DNA of 64,000 nucleotides, taken from contig NZ_CANMXB010000001.1 of the NCBI RefSeq assembly GCF_947501785.1, positions 3,600,501 through 3,664,500 of the forward strand. The letters are read 5' to 3'. Numbering within the stretch: position 1 is the first letter of the stretch; each line of letters opens with the position of its first letter. A program made the position numbers and the translations under genes. The DNA comes from an uncultured Litoreibacter sp. (lineage in GTDB: Bacteria > Pseudomonadota > Alphaproteobacteria > Rhodobacterales > Rhodobacteraceae). The notes under the pieces are model-generated. The model made no database searches, had not been told where the DNA came from, and was given only the letters and a program-made list of their open reading frames with translations. Of the stretch, positions 53,851 to 62,898 are shown piece after piece.

Positions 53851-53890
53851 CCATGCCTCCGGCGGGAGGTATTTTTGAAACAGTGATGGG
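53851..53890. repeat. Intergenic 'GGTATTTTTGAAACA' element, copy 2
   Basis: CCATGCCTCCGGCGGGAGGT followed by ATTTTTGAAACAGTGATGGG. It shares its tail with the element at 2579 and its CCTCCGGCGGG hairpin with 59027. The fhs and folD genes lie on either side. It ends eight bases before the folD start, so it also contributes to the folD leader. Confidence 0.6.
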
Positions 53891-53898
53891 AAGATGAG

Positions 53899-54801
53899 AT
53901 GTCGGCGACAGTGATTGACGGGAAGGCCTTTGCAGCCAAGGTGCGGGCGCAGGTTGGTGAACACGTGGCCCGGTTGAAATCCGAGCATGACCTGACGCCG
54001 GGACTGGCTGTGGTGCTGGTGGGGGAAGACCCGGCAAGCCAGGTTTACGTGCGGTCCAAGGGCAAAATGACCGTTGAGGTCGGCATGAAATCTGTCGAGC
54101 ACAAGCTGGAGGCCGACACGTCCGAGAGGGATTTGTTGGCGGTGATTGATAAGCTCAACAACGACCCTTCCATTCATGGCATCTTGGTGCAGCTGCCGCT
54201 GCCCAAGCATCTGAACGAAGACCTGGTGATCAATTCGATTGATCCGGCCAAGGATGTGGATGGGTTCCATATCTCCAATGTGGGCCTGCTGGGCACCGGG
54301 CAGAAATCCATGGTGCCGTGCACGCCGCTTGGGTGCCTGATGATGCTGCGCGACCATCACGGGTCCTTGTCGGGCATGGATGCGGTGGTCATTGGGCGCT
54401 CCAATATTGTGGGCAAGCCAATGGCCCAGCTGCTGCTGGGTGACAGCTGCACGGTGACTATCGCGCATTCGCGCACCAAGGACCTGCCGGATGTGGTGCG
54501 CCGGGCTGACATCGTCGTGGCGGCCGTTGGCCGGCCCGAGATGGTGCCGGGCGACTGGATCAAACCGGGCGCGACGGTCATCGATGTGGGCATCAACCGC
54601 CTAGATGCGCCTGAAAAGGGCGAGGGCAAGACCCGGCTGGTGGGCGATGTTGAGTACGAGAGCTGCGCCGCTGTTGCAGGTGCCATTACGCCGGTCCCAG
54701 GCGGGGTCGGGCCAATGACCATCGCTTGCCTGCTGGCCAATACGCTGACAGCCTGCTGCCGCGCAAACGGCTTGGCGGAGCCTGAGGGATTGACGGCCTG
54801 A
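53899..54801 (+). CDS. folD: Bifunctional methylene-THF dehydrogenase/methenyl-THF cyclohydrolase FolD
   Basis: 300 residues. Interconverts 5,10-methylene-, methenyl- and 10-formyl-THF with NADP. The conserved YxxxK active site is Tyr50/Lys54 (VYVRSKGK); the Rossmann domain has [18 protein letters not shown], and the C-terminus has the FolD motif [12 protein letters not shown]. Follows fhs, so the two form a C1 pathway unit. The ATG at 53899 follows GGAAGATGAG. Confidence 0.96.
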   Translation: MSATVIDGKAFAAKVRAQVGEHVARLKSEHDLTPGLAVVLVGEDPASQVYVRSKGKMTVEVGMKSVEHKLEADTSERDLLAVIDKLNNDPSIHGILVQLPLPKHLNEDLVINSIDPAKDVDGFHISNVGLLGTGQKSMVPCTPLGCLMMLRDHHGSLSGMDAVVIGRSNIVGKPMAQLLLGDSCTVTIAHSRTKDLPDVVRRADIVVAAVGRPEMVPGDWIKPGATVIDVGINRLDAPEKGEGKTRLVGDVEYESCAAVAGAITPVPGGVGPMTIACLLANTLTACCRANGLAEPEGLTA

Positions 54802-54810
54802 GGGTCTGTT

Positions 54811-54824
54811 CGAGACCGGTCTCG
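54811..54824. other. 14-base perfect palindrome after folD
   Basis: CGAGACCGGTCTCG, starting 10 bases after the folD stop. No T-run follows, so it is not a typical terminator. The 220-base gap behind it otherwise shows no gene and should hold the LytTR gene's promoter. Confidence 0.4.
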
Positions 54825-55020
54825 CGCAGCCACGCGTGACCGGTGCTCAGAACATGTCGGGCCAACACCGTACTTGCTAATCGTCCCGCGATACGTTGGC
54901 GTTACCCCTCGGACACAGGGCGGGCGCCTGCGTTGATTTGCAACTTGGCCAATATTGCGTTGAAATTCAAAGCGGTTTACGTGAACGTCACTTTGTTTTT
55001 CGTGAATTGCAGGCCGCGTT

Positions 55021-55839
55021 TTGATACCAGAACATTTTCTTCCCACGCTCAAGCAGCTGATATGCCGACCGGTGACGCTGGTCTGTTGGGCCGTTGCCAG
55101 CATTGTGTTGTCGGTCTTGAACGCGTTCGGCGCGGAAGGCATCGAGACGCTTGGCGCCCGGCTGCTATATTGGGGCGGAATACTTGGGTTTGGGATCGTT
55201 TTCGGCGCGTTGTTCAGCCAGGTGCTGCTCTTCATCCGCCGCCGTTGGGGGCTGCTCGCCGCCCGGCTGTCCGGGCCTTTGATTATTGGCGGGTTTCTTG
55301 TGCCGTTTATCTACGGCTACAACGCGCTGTTCTTCAGCTACAGGCTGGACATGCTCCCCGGGCCGCTGGTTTTGTTCTTGTACGGCGGATTGATGTATGC
55401 CGGGGTCATTCTGGTGATGGACGCGGCATGCTACCATTTTACCGGAGCCCCCTTCCAAACAATTGTTGTCACGCCCGATGGTCCAGCGGTGCTAAACGAG
55501 CCGGAAGAAGAGGCACAAGAACGCAATGCGCCTTTCTTGCGGCGGATCGGCCTTAACGCGCCAGAGGAGCTGATCAGGCTGGCAATGCAGGATCACTATG
55601 TAGAAGTGCATACAGACGCCGGCTCGGAATTGATATTGATGCGCCTTGCGGATGCTATCGCCGAGCTGGACGGTATTGCCGGACTGCGCGTCCACCGGTC
55701 CCATTGGGTTGCAATTGATGCGGTCGCCGGGTCGCGGAAAGAGGGCGGGCGCAGCCTTCTGGTGATGCGGGACGGCGCGCTTGTCCCCGTAAGCCGCAGC
55801 TATCGCGACAGTGTCAAGGCGGCGGGGCTGCTGGGCTAA
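55021..55839 (+). CDS. Membrane-anchored LytTR DNA-binding regulator
   Basis: 272 residues: about four membrane spans in the first 155 residues (LVCWAVASIVLSVLNAFGA, GGILGFGIVFGALFSQVLLFI, GPLIIGGFLVPFIYGYNALFF, LVLFLYGGLMYAGVILVMDA), then a short linker and a C-terminal LytTR domain (IRLAMQDHYVEVHTDAGSEL, then LRVHRSHWVAIDAVAG and VPVSRSYRDSV). No receiver or known sensor domain is present, so the membrane part is the likely sensor. The TTG at 55021 is used because no better start precedes the first span. Its stop overlaps the convergent pdeM stop. Confidence 0.85.
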   Translation: MIPEHFLPTLKQLICRPVTLVCWAVASIVLSVLNAFGAEGIETLGARLLYWGGILGFGIVFGALFSQVLLFIRRRWGLLAARLSGPLIIGGFLVPFIYGYNALFFSYRLDMLPGPLVLFLYGGLMYAGVILVMDAACYHFTGAPFQTIVVTPDGPAVLNEPEEEAQERNAPFLRRIGLNAPEELIRLAMQDHYVEVHTDAGSELILMRLADAIAELDGIAGLRVHRSHWVAIDAVAGSRKEGGRSLLVMRDGALVPVSRSYRDSVKAAGLLG

Positions 55840-56498
55840 CGCGGCATCGGGACGGCGCAGGGCCGCGGCCCTGTCATGATCGCGTAGGCGCCGGTGCCCA
55901 TCAACGATGACAACCCGTCCGCAGTGCTGCGCAGCCCGCCGGTATATGTCCCGAATGCCGGCATGATCATGCGGCAATCGTCCACCAGAAAGCTGGGGCG
56001 GGTTACCATCCGGCCCCGTATCATTACGCTGGATTTGGGGTGATAGTGTCCAGACACCTCGCCATCCGCATCCGCTTGAGCGATATGGCGAAAGAGCAGC
56101 GGCCCGCGCTGATATTGCGCCAGGTGGCTGCCGCCAAATTCAAGCGGTCCGGGGTCGTGATTACCCTCGATCCAAATCCAGCTGCGCCCCGCCATCAGGC
56201 GCGTCAGCCACAACACCTGATCTTCGGGCAGGCTGCGCCCGGCGGCGAGGTCGTCGAAGCTGTCGCCCAAGCAGATGACCGTGGTCGCGTTGGTCTGTGT
56301 CAGGGCGTCTTCCAACCGGGTCAGCGTGTCGATGGTCTCATAAGGCGGCAGCAATTGGCGGGACCGACGTGCCATACGCTCCGACTTGCCCAAATGCAGG
56401 TCCGAGACCACCAACAGCCCCTCATCCGGCCAAAAAAGCGCGCCGGACCCTATGGCCTGCAAAGAGGCTCCGCAGAAAGTGAAAGGGTGAATGTTCAT
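55836..56498 (-). CDS. pdeM: Ligase-associated DNA damage response metallophosphoesterase PdeM
   Basis: 220 residues of the calcineurin-like phosphoesterase fold. Metal-site motifs: DLHLGKSER (Asp33/His35), GDSFDD, GNHDPG and GHYHPK. PdeM is part of the four-gene 'ligase-associated' DNA repair set with a helicase, an ATP-dependent ligase and an exonuclease. It lies 32 bases downstream of the helicase here. ATG at 56498 (MNIHPFTFCG) is used; an in-frame extension to 56549 would overlap the helicase gene. Confidence 0.9.
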   Translation of the reverse strand: MNIHPFTFCGASLQAIGSGALFWPDEGLLVVSDLHLGKSERMARRSRQLLPPYETIDTLTRLEDALTQTNATTVICLGDSFDDLAAGRSLPEDQVLWLTRLMAGRSWIWIEGNHDPGPLEFGGSHLAQYQRGPLLFRHIAQADADGEVSGHYHPKSSVMIRGRMVTRPSFLVDDCRMIMPAFGTYTGGLRSTADGLSSLMGTGAYAIMTGPRPCAVPMPR

Positions 56499-56530
56499 TG
56501 ATTGTTCTTTACTGCGGGATGCGGGCGCGA

Positions 56531-58984
56531 TCAATACGGGACCGACCACCGTTTTGGTCGGGTTACGGTTTCGGGCATTTGCGCGTCATCCATCAGGCGG
56601 GAGGCCTCTTCGGCCAGCAGGCGTTCCTCGGCCAGGCCTTTGACGGGGACGCGGCCGACTTCCAGAAACAGGGGCGCGGCCAGTGGGGTGACACGGTCGA
56701 GCTGCAGCAGATCAATCTTGCCTTGGGTGCGGATGATCATGTCTTCGACACGGCCAAAATCGACGAGGCCTTTCATCGCTTCTTCGCGGGTGATGTCGAG
56801 CATCAGGTGATCGGGGTCATACTTGCGCAGCGTGTCATAGAGGATGTCGGAGGAAAACGTGGCCTGCCGCCCGGACTTGCGCGCCCCCCGCGTCATCCGG
56901 TCGATCAAACCGCCGACAATGGCGGAATTGCGGAAGGTGCGTTTCATCACCTGGTTGCCGGCAAGCCAGGTCTCAAGCCCTTCGCGCAAATTGTGCAGGT
57001 CGAACAACGGCTCCGGGTCGGTCAGGGGCTCTAGCCCCCAGATCAGGGTTGCGTAATCGGTGGCCAAAAAGCCAAGCGGGTCAAGGCCTTGCTCTTCCAT
57101 CCGTTGGGTCAGCAGCAGCCCGAGCGTCTGCATGGCGTTGCGCCCGGCGAAGCCATAGACCACGGTGTTGGACCTGCCGTCACGGGGGAAGCTTTCGATC
57201 AGCAAACGACCGGGCTGCGGCAGTTGCGAGCGTTCGCGTTGCAGGTGCAGCCAGTCTGCAGTGTGACCGGGCAGGTCTGGCCAACTGTCTTGCTGAAAGA
57301 TGCGGAGCATTCGTTCGCTCAACTGGGTAGAGGTCGCAAATTTTGTGCCCATGAACGTGGCGATGCGGGGTCGGTCCGAGGGGCTGCGGGTGACCTGCAC
57401 TGTCATCTCGTTCAGCCCCTCATATTTGACGATCTGGCCACCGATCAGGAACGTGTCGCCTTGGGTCAGGGTGGCGGCAAAGCCTTCCTCGATCTCGCCT
57501 AAGGGCGTGCCGCCCGACCCCGGGCCGCGTCGTGCTTTCAGACGCACCTTCAGCGTTTCGGTGTCAATGATGGTGCCGAGGTTCATGCGGATCTGCTGCG
57601 CGGCACGAGGGTCTCGCAGCTGCCATGCGCCGTCGCGTTGAAGCAGGCGTTGGTACCGGTCATAGGCGCGAAGCGCGTAGCCGCCGGTGGCGCAAAAATC
57701 GAGGCATGCGTCGAATTCGGCGCGTGTCAGCGCGGCATAGGGGCCGGCGGACTTGACCTGCTCGAACAGCTCCTTTTCGTCAAACGGACCGCTGGCGGCG
57801 CAGTTCAAGATGTGCTGGCACAAGACATCTCGTGGCCCCTTGCCGCGCGGATCGCCGTCAAGGTCGTAGGCCCTCACCGCGTCCAATGCGGCTTTGCATT
57901 CGACAATTTCGAACCTGTTGGCGGGCACCAACAACGCCTTGGACGGCGCATTGTAGCGGTGATTGGCACGCCCTATGCGCTGCACGAGCCGCTTTACGTT
58001 CTTGGGCGCCCCGATTTGGATGACAAGGTCGACATCGCCCCAGTCAATGCCGAGATCAAGCGACCCGGTGCAGACAATGGCCTTCAACTGGCCCGCCGTC
58101 ATGGCCTGTTCGACCTTTAGCCGCTGCTCTTTCGCAAGCGCGCCGTGGTGGATGCCGATGGGAAGCTGATCTTCATTGGCGAGCCAGAGGTTGTGGAAGA
58201 ATATTTCGGCCTGCGCGCGGGTGTTGTGGAAAATGAGCGTCGTGTTGTGCTGGCGGATCTGGTCCAAGACGGCCGGGATCGCGTATTTGCCGCCGCCGCC
58301 GGACCAAGGCGGGGCTTCGTCAGTCTGCAGCATCGCGATATCGGGGTCAGGGCCCGGGTCGGCATTGATGATGGTTGTCGGGTGCGGGTGGCATGCCAGA
58401 AAATCGGCGATGCCCTGCGGGTCTTCGACCGTCGCAGACAGCCCGACGCGGCGCAGGTCTGGCGCGATCCCCTGCAGGCGCGACAGGGCCAACATCAGCT
58501 GGTCGCCCCGCTTGCTTTCTGCAAGCGCGTGGATTTCGTCGACGACAATGCGCTGAACACCATCAAACACCCGCGGCGCATCTTCATAGGTCAGCAAAAG
58601 CGCCAGGCTTTCCGGTGTGGTCAGCAGGATATGCGGCGGGTCGGCGCGCTGCCTGCGCTTTTGGGTGTAGGTGGTGTCGCCGGTGCGATCCTCGATGCGA
58701 ATGTCGAGGCCGATTTCATCAACCGGCGTGCGCAGATTGCGTTTGATATCGGCGGCCAGCGCCTTCAGGGGCGAGACATAGAGCGTGTGCAGCCCCGCGC
58801 GTGGATGGTCGTGCAGATCGGCGAGTGTTGGCAGAAACCCCGCCATCGTTTTGCCGCCGCCCGTGGGCGCAATCAGCAGCGTCGACGGCTGGTCAGAGGT
58901 GTCGAGCATCGCCTGCTGATGCGGGTGAATGGCCCAGCTTTTCCGGGCAAACCAATCGGTGATGGGGGCGGGCAGGGTAACCAT
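56531..58984 (-). CDS. Ligase-associated DNA damage response DEXH-box helicase (Lhr-type)
   Basis: 817 residues of the Lhr-core family. Walker A APTGGGKT (about 39-46), TPESLALLL, motif II DEIHAL (149-154), motif III GLSATVEDP, then a RecA-2 domain with LVQRIGRANHR. The C-terminal winged-helix/Lhr core (residues above 430) supports the 'ligase-associated' subclass. It unwinds DNA/RNA hybrids 3'-5' in the family. Directly upstream of pdeM. The DNA ligase and exonuclease partners of this set are not in the window. Confidence 0.92.
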   Translation of the reverse strand: MVTLPAPITDWFARKSWAIHPHQQAMLDTSDQPSTLLIAPTGGGKTMAGFLPTLADLHDHPRAGLHTLYVSPLKALAADIKRNLRTPVDEIGLDIRIEDRTGDTTYTQKRRQRADPPHILLTTPESLALLLTYEDAPRVFDGVQRIVVDEIHALAESKRGDQLMLALSRLQGIAPDLRRVGLSATVEDPQGIADFLACHPHPTTIINADPGPDPDIAMLQTDEAPPWSGGGGKYAIPAVLDQIRQHNTTLIFHNTRAQAEIFFHNLWLANEDQLPIGIHHGALAKEQRLKVEQAMTAGQLKAIVCTGSLDLGIDWGDVDLVIQIGAPKNVKRLVQRIGRANHRYNAPSKALLVPANRFEIVECKAALDAVRAYDLDGDPRGKGPRDVLCQHILNCAASGPFDEKELFEQVKSAGPYAALTRAEFDACLDFCATGGYALRAYDRYQRLLQRDGAWQLRDPRAAQQIRMNLGTIIDTETLKVRLKARRGPGSGGTPLGEIEEGFAATLTQGDTFLIGGQIVKYEGLNEMTVQVTRSPSDRPRIATFMGTKFATSTQLSERMLRIFQQDSWPDLPGHTADWLHLQRERSQLPQPGRLLIESFPRDGRSNTVVYGFAGRNAMQTLGLLLTQRMEEQGLDPLGFLATDYATLIWGLEPLTDPEPLFDLHNLREGLETWLAGNQVMKRTFRNSAIVGGLIDRMTRGARKSGRQATFSSDILYDTLRKYDPDHLMLDITREEAMKGLVDFGRVEDMIIRTQGKIDLLQLDRVTPLAAPLFLEVGRVPVKGLAEERLLAEEASRLMDDAQMPETVTRPKRWSVPY

Positions 58985-59024
58985 TGCCCTAACTTAGGCG
59001 ATGGGGCTCAGATGGACAGGGCGC

Positions 59025-59060
59025 GATGCCTCCGGCGGGGATATTTTTGAACATGGAAAG
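59025..59060. repeat. Intergenic 'GCCTCCGGCGGGG' element, copy 3 (shortened)
   Basis: GATGCCTCCGGCGGGGATAT followed by TTTTGAACATGGAAAG: a shortened member of the family seen at 2579 and 53851. It is in the gap between the oxidoreductase stop and the helicase start. Here the element faces opposite to both flanking genes. Confidence 0.5.
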
Positions 59061-59061
59061 A

Positions 59062-59853
59062 CTAGGGGCGTGGTTTGAGGGAGTGAACCATGTCGGCCAG
59101 CAGCTCCGGCAATCTTTTGTCAGATATGTCGGGGGCGGCGTCCAGGGCGCTTTCGATGTCTTTCTTGAGGATGCCGAGGGAGTTGTCCGCTGTGTATCCC
59201 TTCCGGGCGAATTCGATCTCATTGAAGCCCGAGGCCATCCAGTTCTGGCCGGACGAGGTGTTGATGAGATTGAGCAGCTTTGCTTCGTCGAGGCCTGCCA
59301 CATCCGCCCAGTCGAGGACCAGCCGCGTCATCATCGTGTTGGAGGCGGCGAGCAGGTTGTTGAGGACCTTCGATTGCATGCCCGCGCCGAACGGCCCCAT
59401 GCGGTGACTATGCGCGCCCATTGCGTCAAAGAGCGGCTGATATCGGTCGAGCGTCGCATCTTCGCCGCCGAGCATGAAGGACAGTGCGCCAGACTTCGCA
59501 CGGACCTCGGCCCCTGACATGGGGGCGTCGATCAGAGTGAGGTGGTTGGGGATTTTTGCTGGCAGGGCTTGAACATAGCGGGGGCTGAGGGTGGAGCTGA
59601 TGATGATGGTTTTGAGATCTGGCGCTTTGAGCGCCCTTTGCAACACCTGATCGGTCTGGGGTATGTCGCGCACCACGGAAATAAGGGTTTGCAAGCCGTC
59701 ATAGAACTGCGTGGCATCGTTGGTGACCGGCATGTCGGCGAAATCGGATATTGGACGGATGTCGAGGCCGCGCGCGTCGATCCCGGCACGCAAAAGGGCG
59801 CCCAACATAGGCGCCCCCATTGTGCCGCATCCGGCAATGCCGACCGGCTGCAT
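59062..59853 (-). CDS. NAD(P)-dependent beta-hydroxyacid dehydrogenase family protein
   Basis: 263 residues. Rossmann opening GIAGCGTMGAPMLGALLRAG, substrate loop DAPMSGAEVRAKSGALSFMLGG, and the catalytic Lys in GAGMQSKVLNNLL. This is the 3-hydroxyisobutyrate/6-phosphogluconate dehydrogenase-like superfamily, distinct from the paralogue at 19927 (which has DAPLGRT in place of DAPMSG). The start abuts the stop of the AAA ATPase gene directly upstream. Substrate unknown. Confidence 0.86.
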   Translation of the reverse strand: MQPVGIAGCGTMGAPMLGALLRAGIDARGLDIRPISDFADMPVTNDATQFYDGLQTLISVVRDIPQTDQVLQRALKAPDLKTIIISSTLSPRYVQALPAKIPNHLTLIDAPMSGAEVRAKSGALSFMLGGEDATLDRYQPLFDAMGAHSHRMGPFGAGMQSKVLNNLLAASNTMMTRLVLDWADVAGLDEAKLLNLINTSSGQNWMASGFNEIEFARKGYTADNSLGILKKDIESALDAAPDISDKRLPELLADMVHSLKPRP

Positions 59854-61167
59854 TTAGTGCACGATCTCTTCGTCGATCACGTACATATGCGACCACGCGC
59901 GGTCCAGAAGGTCGGGGGTCATATGGTTGGCGACGCCTTCATATTCGCAAGCGCTGATCATTTGGTCGATCAGGAAGTTGCCGTGGTAGTTGGCGTAGAT
60001 GTTGTCGATGGTCGGGTATTTGACCTTCAGCATGTGGATGAGCGTGGCTTCGTCCAGCGGCATTTTCTTCTTCTTGGCGACCATGGCGAAAACCTTCAGG
60101 AACTCTTCCTGCGTTGGGCCGTCGATCTTGATTTTGTAGAAAATCCGCCGCAAAGCCGCGCTGTCGAACAGTTTGTTGGGGTGGAAGTTGGTCGAGAAGA
60201 CAACCAGCGTGTCAAACGGCACCTCGAATTTCTCGCCCGACTGCAGGGCCAAGATGTCGTAGCCGGCTTCCATCGGAACAATCCAACGGTTGATCAGCGC
60301 CTGTGGCGGTTCTTCCTGACGGCCGAGGTCGTCCACGATGAACACACCGCCGGTGGCTTTCAGCTGCAAGCTGGCCTGATAGGTGCGTGACACCGGGTTG
60401 TAGTTCAGATCCAGCATATCGAGCATCAATTCACCACCGGTCATAACCGTGGGGCGCTCGCACAGCAGGTAGCGCTTGTCGTAGCGGTTGTCGGTGCGGC
60501 GCAGGCTGGAGACCTGGTCCGGCGCGTCGTCGACCAGATTATGCACAATCGGGTCATAGAGCGTAATCACCTGACCCGCATATTCGATGCAATGCGGGAT
60601 GTAGATCACATCCCCCAACGCGTCGCGAATGCCGTTTGAAATTGCGGATTTACCGTTGCCGGGTGGGCCGTAAAGCAGGATCGACCGACCGGAACTAACC
60701 GCAGGCCCTAGCTCTTCCAGAAGGGTATCAGGCAGGATCAGGTGGCCCATATTGGCCAGCAAGCGGTCGCGCGTGATTTGCACGTTCTTTACCGACTGGT
60801 TTTGCACCTGCACCTTGTAGCGTTCCAAAGGCACAGGCAGCGCGCCATAATATTCCGATTGGCTGAGCGCGTCGAGCGCGCGGGACTTGCCCGCATCCGA
60901 CAGTTGAAACGCCATTTCAGAGCCGGAGCCCGCGTGCAGCGTACCCTGCGCTTCGACCAGTCGCTGTTCGCGCGCGATTTCCACCAATTGCTGCGTCAGC
61001 GGCAAGGACAAACAGATCGCTTCCGCGATAGAAGAGACGTGTTCAAGGTTCTTGCGGAACATGGTTTTCAACATGATGTCGCGCATCATGACAATAGACA
61101 GGCCGGTATCGGCCAACGTCTTCGGGGGCGCCGGGGCGATAACCCCGGTGGGTGCGTGCATATTCAT
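59854..61167 (-). CDS. Conserved AAA-type ATPase, possibly linked to Tad pilus genes
   Basis: 437 residues. N-terminal helical domain with a winged-helix look (residues about 35-105), then a P-loop ATPase: Walker A GPPGNGKS at 167-174, a Walker-B-like VFIVDDLG (about 285), and a sensor region NFHPNKLFDSAALRRIFYKIKID. The C-terminal helical part is rich in Lys. Genes of this type occur widely in Rhodobacterales near tad loci, where their role is not known. ATG at 61167 after TAAGGCAG is chosen over one two codons downstream. Confidence 0.78.
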   Translation of the reverse strand: MNMHAPTGVIAPAPPKTLADTGLSIVMMRDIMLKTMFRKNLEHVSSIAEAICLSLPLTQQLVEIAREQRLVEAQGTLHAGSGSEMAFQLSDAGKSRALDALSQSEYYGALPVPLERYKVQVQNQSVKNVQITRDRLLANMGHLILPDTLLEELGPAVSSGRSILLYGPPGNGKSAISNGIRDALGDVIYIPHCIEYAGQVITLYDPIVHNLVDDAPDQVSSLRRTDNRYDKRYLLCERPTVMTGGELMLDMLDLNYNPVSRTYQASLQLKATGGVFIVDDLGRQEEPPQALINRWIVPMEAGYDILALQSGEKFEVPFDTLVVFSTNFHPNKLFDSAALRRIFYKIKIDGPTQEEFLKVFAMVAKKKKMPLDEATLIHMLKVKYPTIDNIYANYHGNFLIDQMISACEYEGVANHMTPDLLDRAWSHMYVIDEEIVH

Positions 61168-61311
61168 CTGCTCTGCCTTACATGCCAATTTCGGCTTTTA
61201 TTGGGCATATTGTACCTCTCTGAAGGCTTTCAAACAACAAAAACCGAAGCCGCTTTGAAATGCAGGATAGCTTGTGTAGGGTTTCGAAAAAAATAACATC
61301 GGGGCAGTGCG

Positions 61312-62898
61312 ATGGACCGGGCAGGCGCGACTAAGTTTTTCTTGTATCTAATTGGTATTGTTGTTCTTTTTGGCGGCCTACAGCTTGCAAAGGGCGGGCT
61401 GTATCTGGATCGCCACGAAGGCGATGCATTGCATTTGATTGAGATTATTCTGCGTATGGCGGACGGTCAGTGGCCGCATCTCGACTTTATGACGCCGCTA
61501 GGTGTTGCAGCATTCCTACCAATGGCAAATTTTGTGAAAGCCGGTTTTGGCATCGGAACGTCCATTCTGCTGGCGCAACTGGCCTTTGCCGCTGCTCTGA
61601 TTTTGCCGGTTTTCCATGTCGCACGGAACCGCATGGACGGAATTGTCGCCTATGCGTTCGGGGCTGCGGTACTGATCATGGCGCTTGCGCTGGTGCATGG
61701 CGAGGCGTCGGACAATGTCTCGATCTCGATGCATTACAACCGGTGGGCCTGGGGGCTGGCATTCCTGGCCATTCCGGTTGCCATATTACCGGCACGCGAA
61801 AAGGGATCGGACGTCGTGGACGGGCTCATTCTTGGGTTGGCGATGTCCTTTTTCATCCTCGGAAAGGTGACCTTTGCCATCTCCTTTGCGCCCGGGTTGG
61901 TATTGGCGCTTTTGATGCGCCGTGCCTGGGTCGCCATGGGCGCCGGACTGGCCGTTGTGGTGATCTGCACGTTGATACCGACGATGTTGCAGGGCGTGGC
62001 CTTTTGGCAGGCCTATGTCGACGACATCCTGCAGGTCACGCGGTCTGACATCCGCCCCCGCGCGGGCGTTGATTGGGAGCGGATGTTGTTCGCGCCGCGC
62101 TTCCTGATTGGCAATCTGGTGCTGGTGGCGTCGTTCTGGGTGCTGCGCAAAGGCGCGCGCCCAGAGCTTGGGCTGATCCTGATGGTGTTCGCGCCGGGAT
62201 TTTTCTACGTCACTTACCAGAATTACGGCAATGATCCGAAGTGGCTGGCCTTGCTGGCGCTGTTGATGTGGTTGACGGGCACGGATATGAAGCACCGGGT
62301 TCTAGCCTTTGCGGCGGCCACGTTGATCGCACCGTCTTTCCTGAACATGGGGGCAAGCTCCTACAGGCATTTCGCGATCAACGAAGAAAACTACCAAGCC
62401 GTCTTTCAGGCCGCGCCGCATACGGATGTCTACACGTTAACGCACCGGGTCAACCGCGTGCAGGAGCGGCGCACGATCACCTTCACCGACCCGCAATTTG
62501 CCGCTCTGAACGAGGTTGCGGACAAAGAGCCGGACATCGAGTTTATGGGCCAGACATGGCCGGCCTGCAAACAAGAGCTTGGTCTGCTTGGCGTGATGCG
62601 CGAAATGGCGGCAGACCTTCGGGCATTTGGGCTGGGCGATGACGCCCGCATTTACACAGCGGATACATTTGGCAGCGTCTGGATGTTCGGCGGGTTCGAG
62701 CCGCTGGAGAACGGCTCACCTTGGTATTACGGGGCGCTCTCAGGGTTCGAAAATGCGGATTACATGCTGATCTTCAACTGTCCCATCAATGAACGCGCCT
62801 TCCGCGAAAGCATAGAGGCTATCAAAAAGCTCGACGATCTTGAGGTGAAGGAACTGCGCAGAAACGAGCTTTATACGCTCTATTCGCTTACTCAGTAA
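61312..62898 (+). CDS. Multi-pass membrane protein, GT-C-like
   Basis: 528 residues, about ten membrane spans in the first 340 residues, then a soluble 180-residue C-terminal domain with a conserved-looking TWPACKQELGLLGVMREMAA segment. The layout (an early acidic loop HEGDALHLIEI after the first span) recalls GT-C glycosyltransferases, but no catalytic signature is certain. Its end overlaps the convergent prepilin-peptidase gene by seven bases. Unknown function. Confidence 0.72.
   Translation: MDRAGATKFFLYLIGIVVLFGGLQLAKGGLYLDRHEGDALHLIEIILRMADGQWPHLDFMTPLGVAAFLPMANFVKAGFGIGTSILLAQLAFAAALILPVFHVARNRMDGIVAYAFGAAVLIMALALVHGEASDNVSISMHYNRWAWGLAFLAIPVAILPAREKGSDVVDGLILGLAMSFFILGKVTFAISFAPGLVLALLMRRAWVAMGAGLAVVVICTLIPTMLQGVAFWQAYVDDILQVTRSDIRPRAGVDWERMLFAPRFLIGNLVLVASFWVLRKGARPELGLILMVFAPGFFYVTYQNYGNDPKWLALLALLMWLTGTDMKHRVLAFAAATLIAPSFLNMGASSYRHFAINEENYQAVFQAAPHTDVYTLTHRVNRVQERRTITFTDPQFAALNEVADKEPDIEFMGQTWPACKQELGLLGVMREMAADLRAFGLGDDARIYTADTFGSVWMFGGFEPLENGSPWYYGALSGFENADYMLIFNCPINERAFRESIEAIKKLDDLEVKELRRNELYTLYSLTQ

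Noticed and set aside
53356-54468. A 370-codon minus-strand frame across the fhs end and folD.
   Set aside because: It runs antisense to two well conserved enzymes and crosses an intergenic repeat; the product shows no family features.
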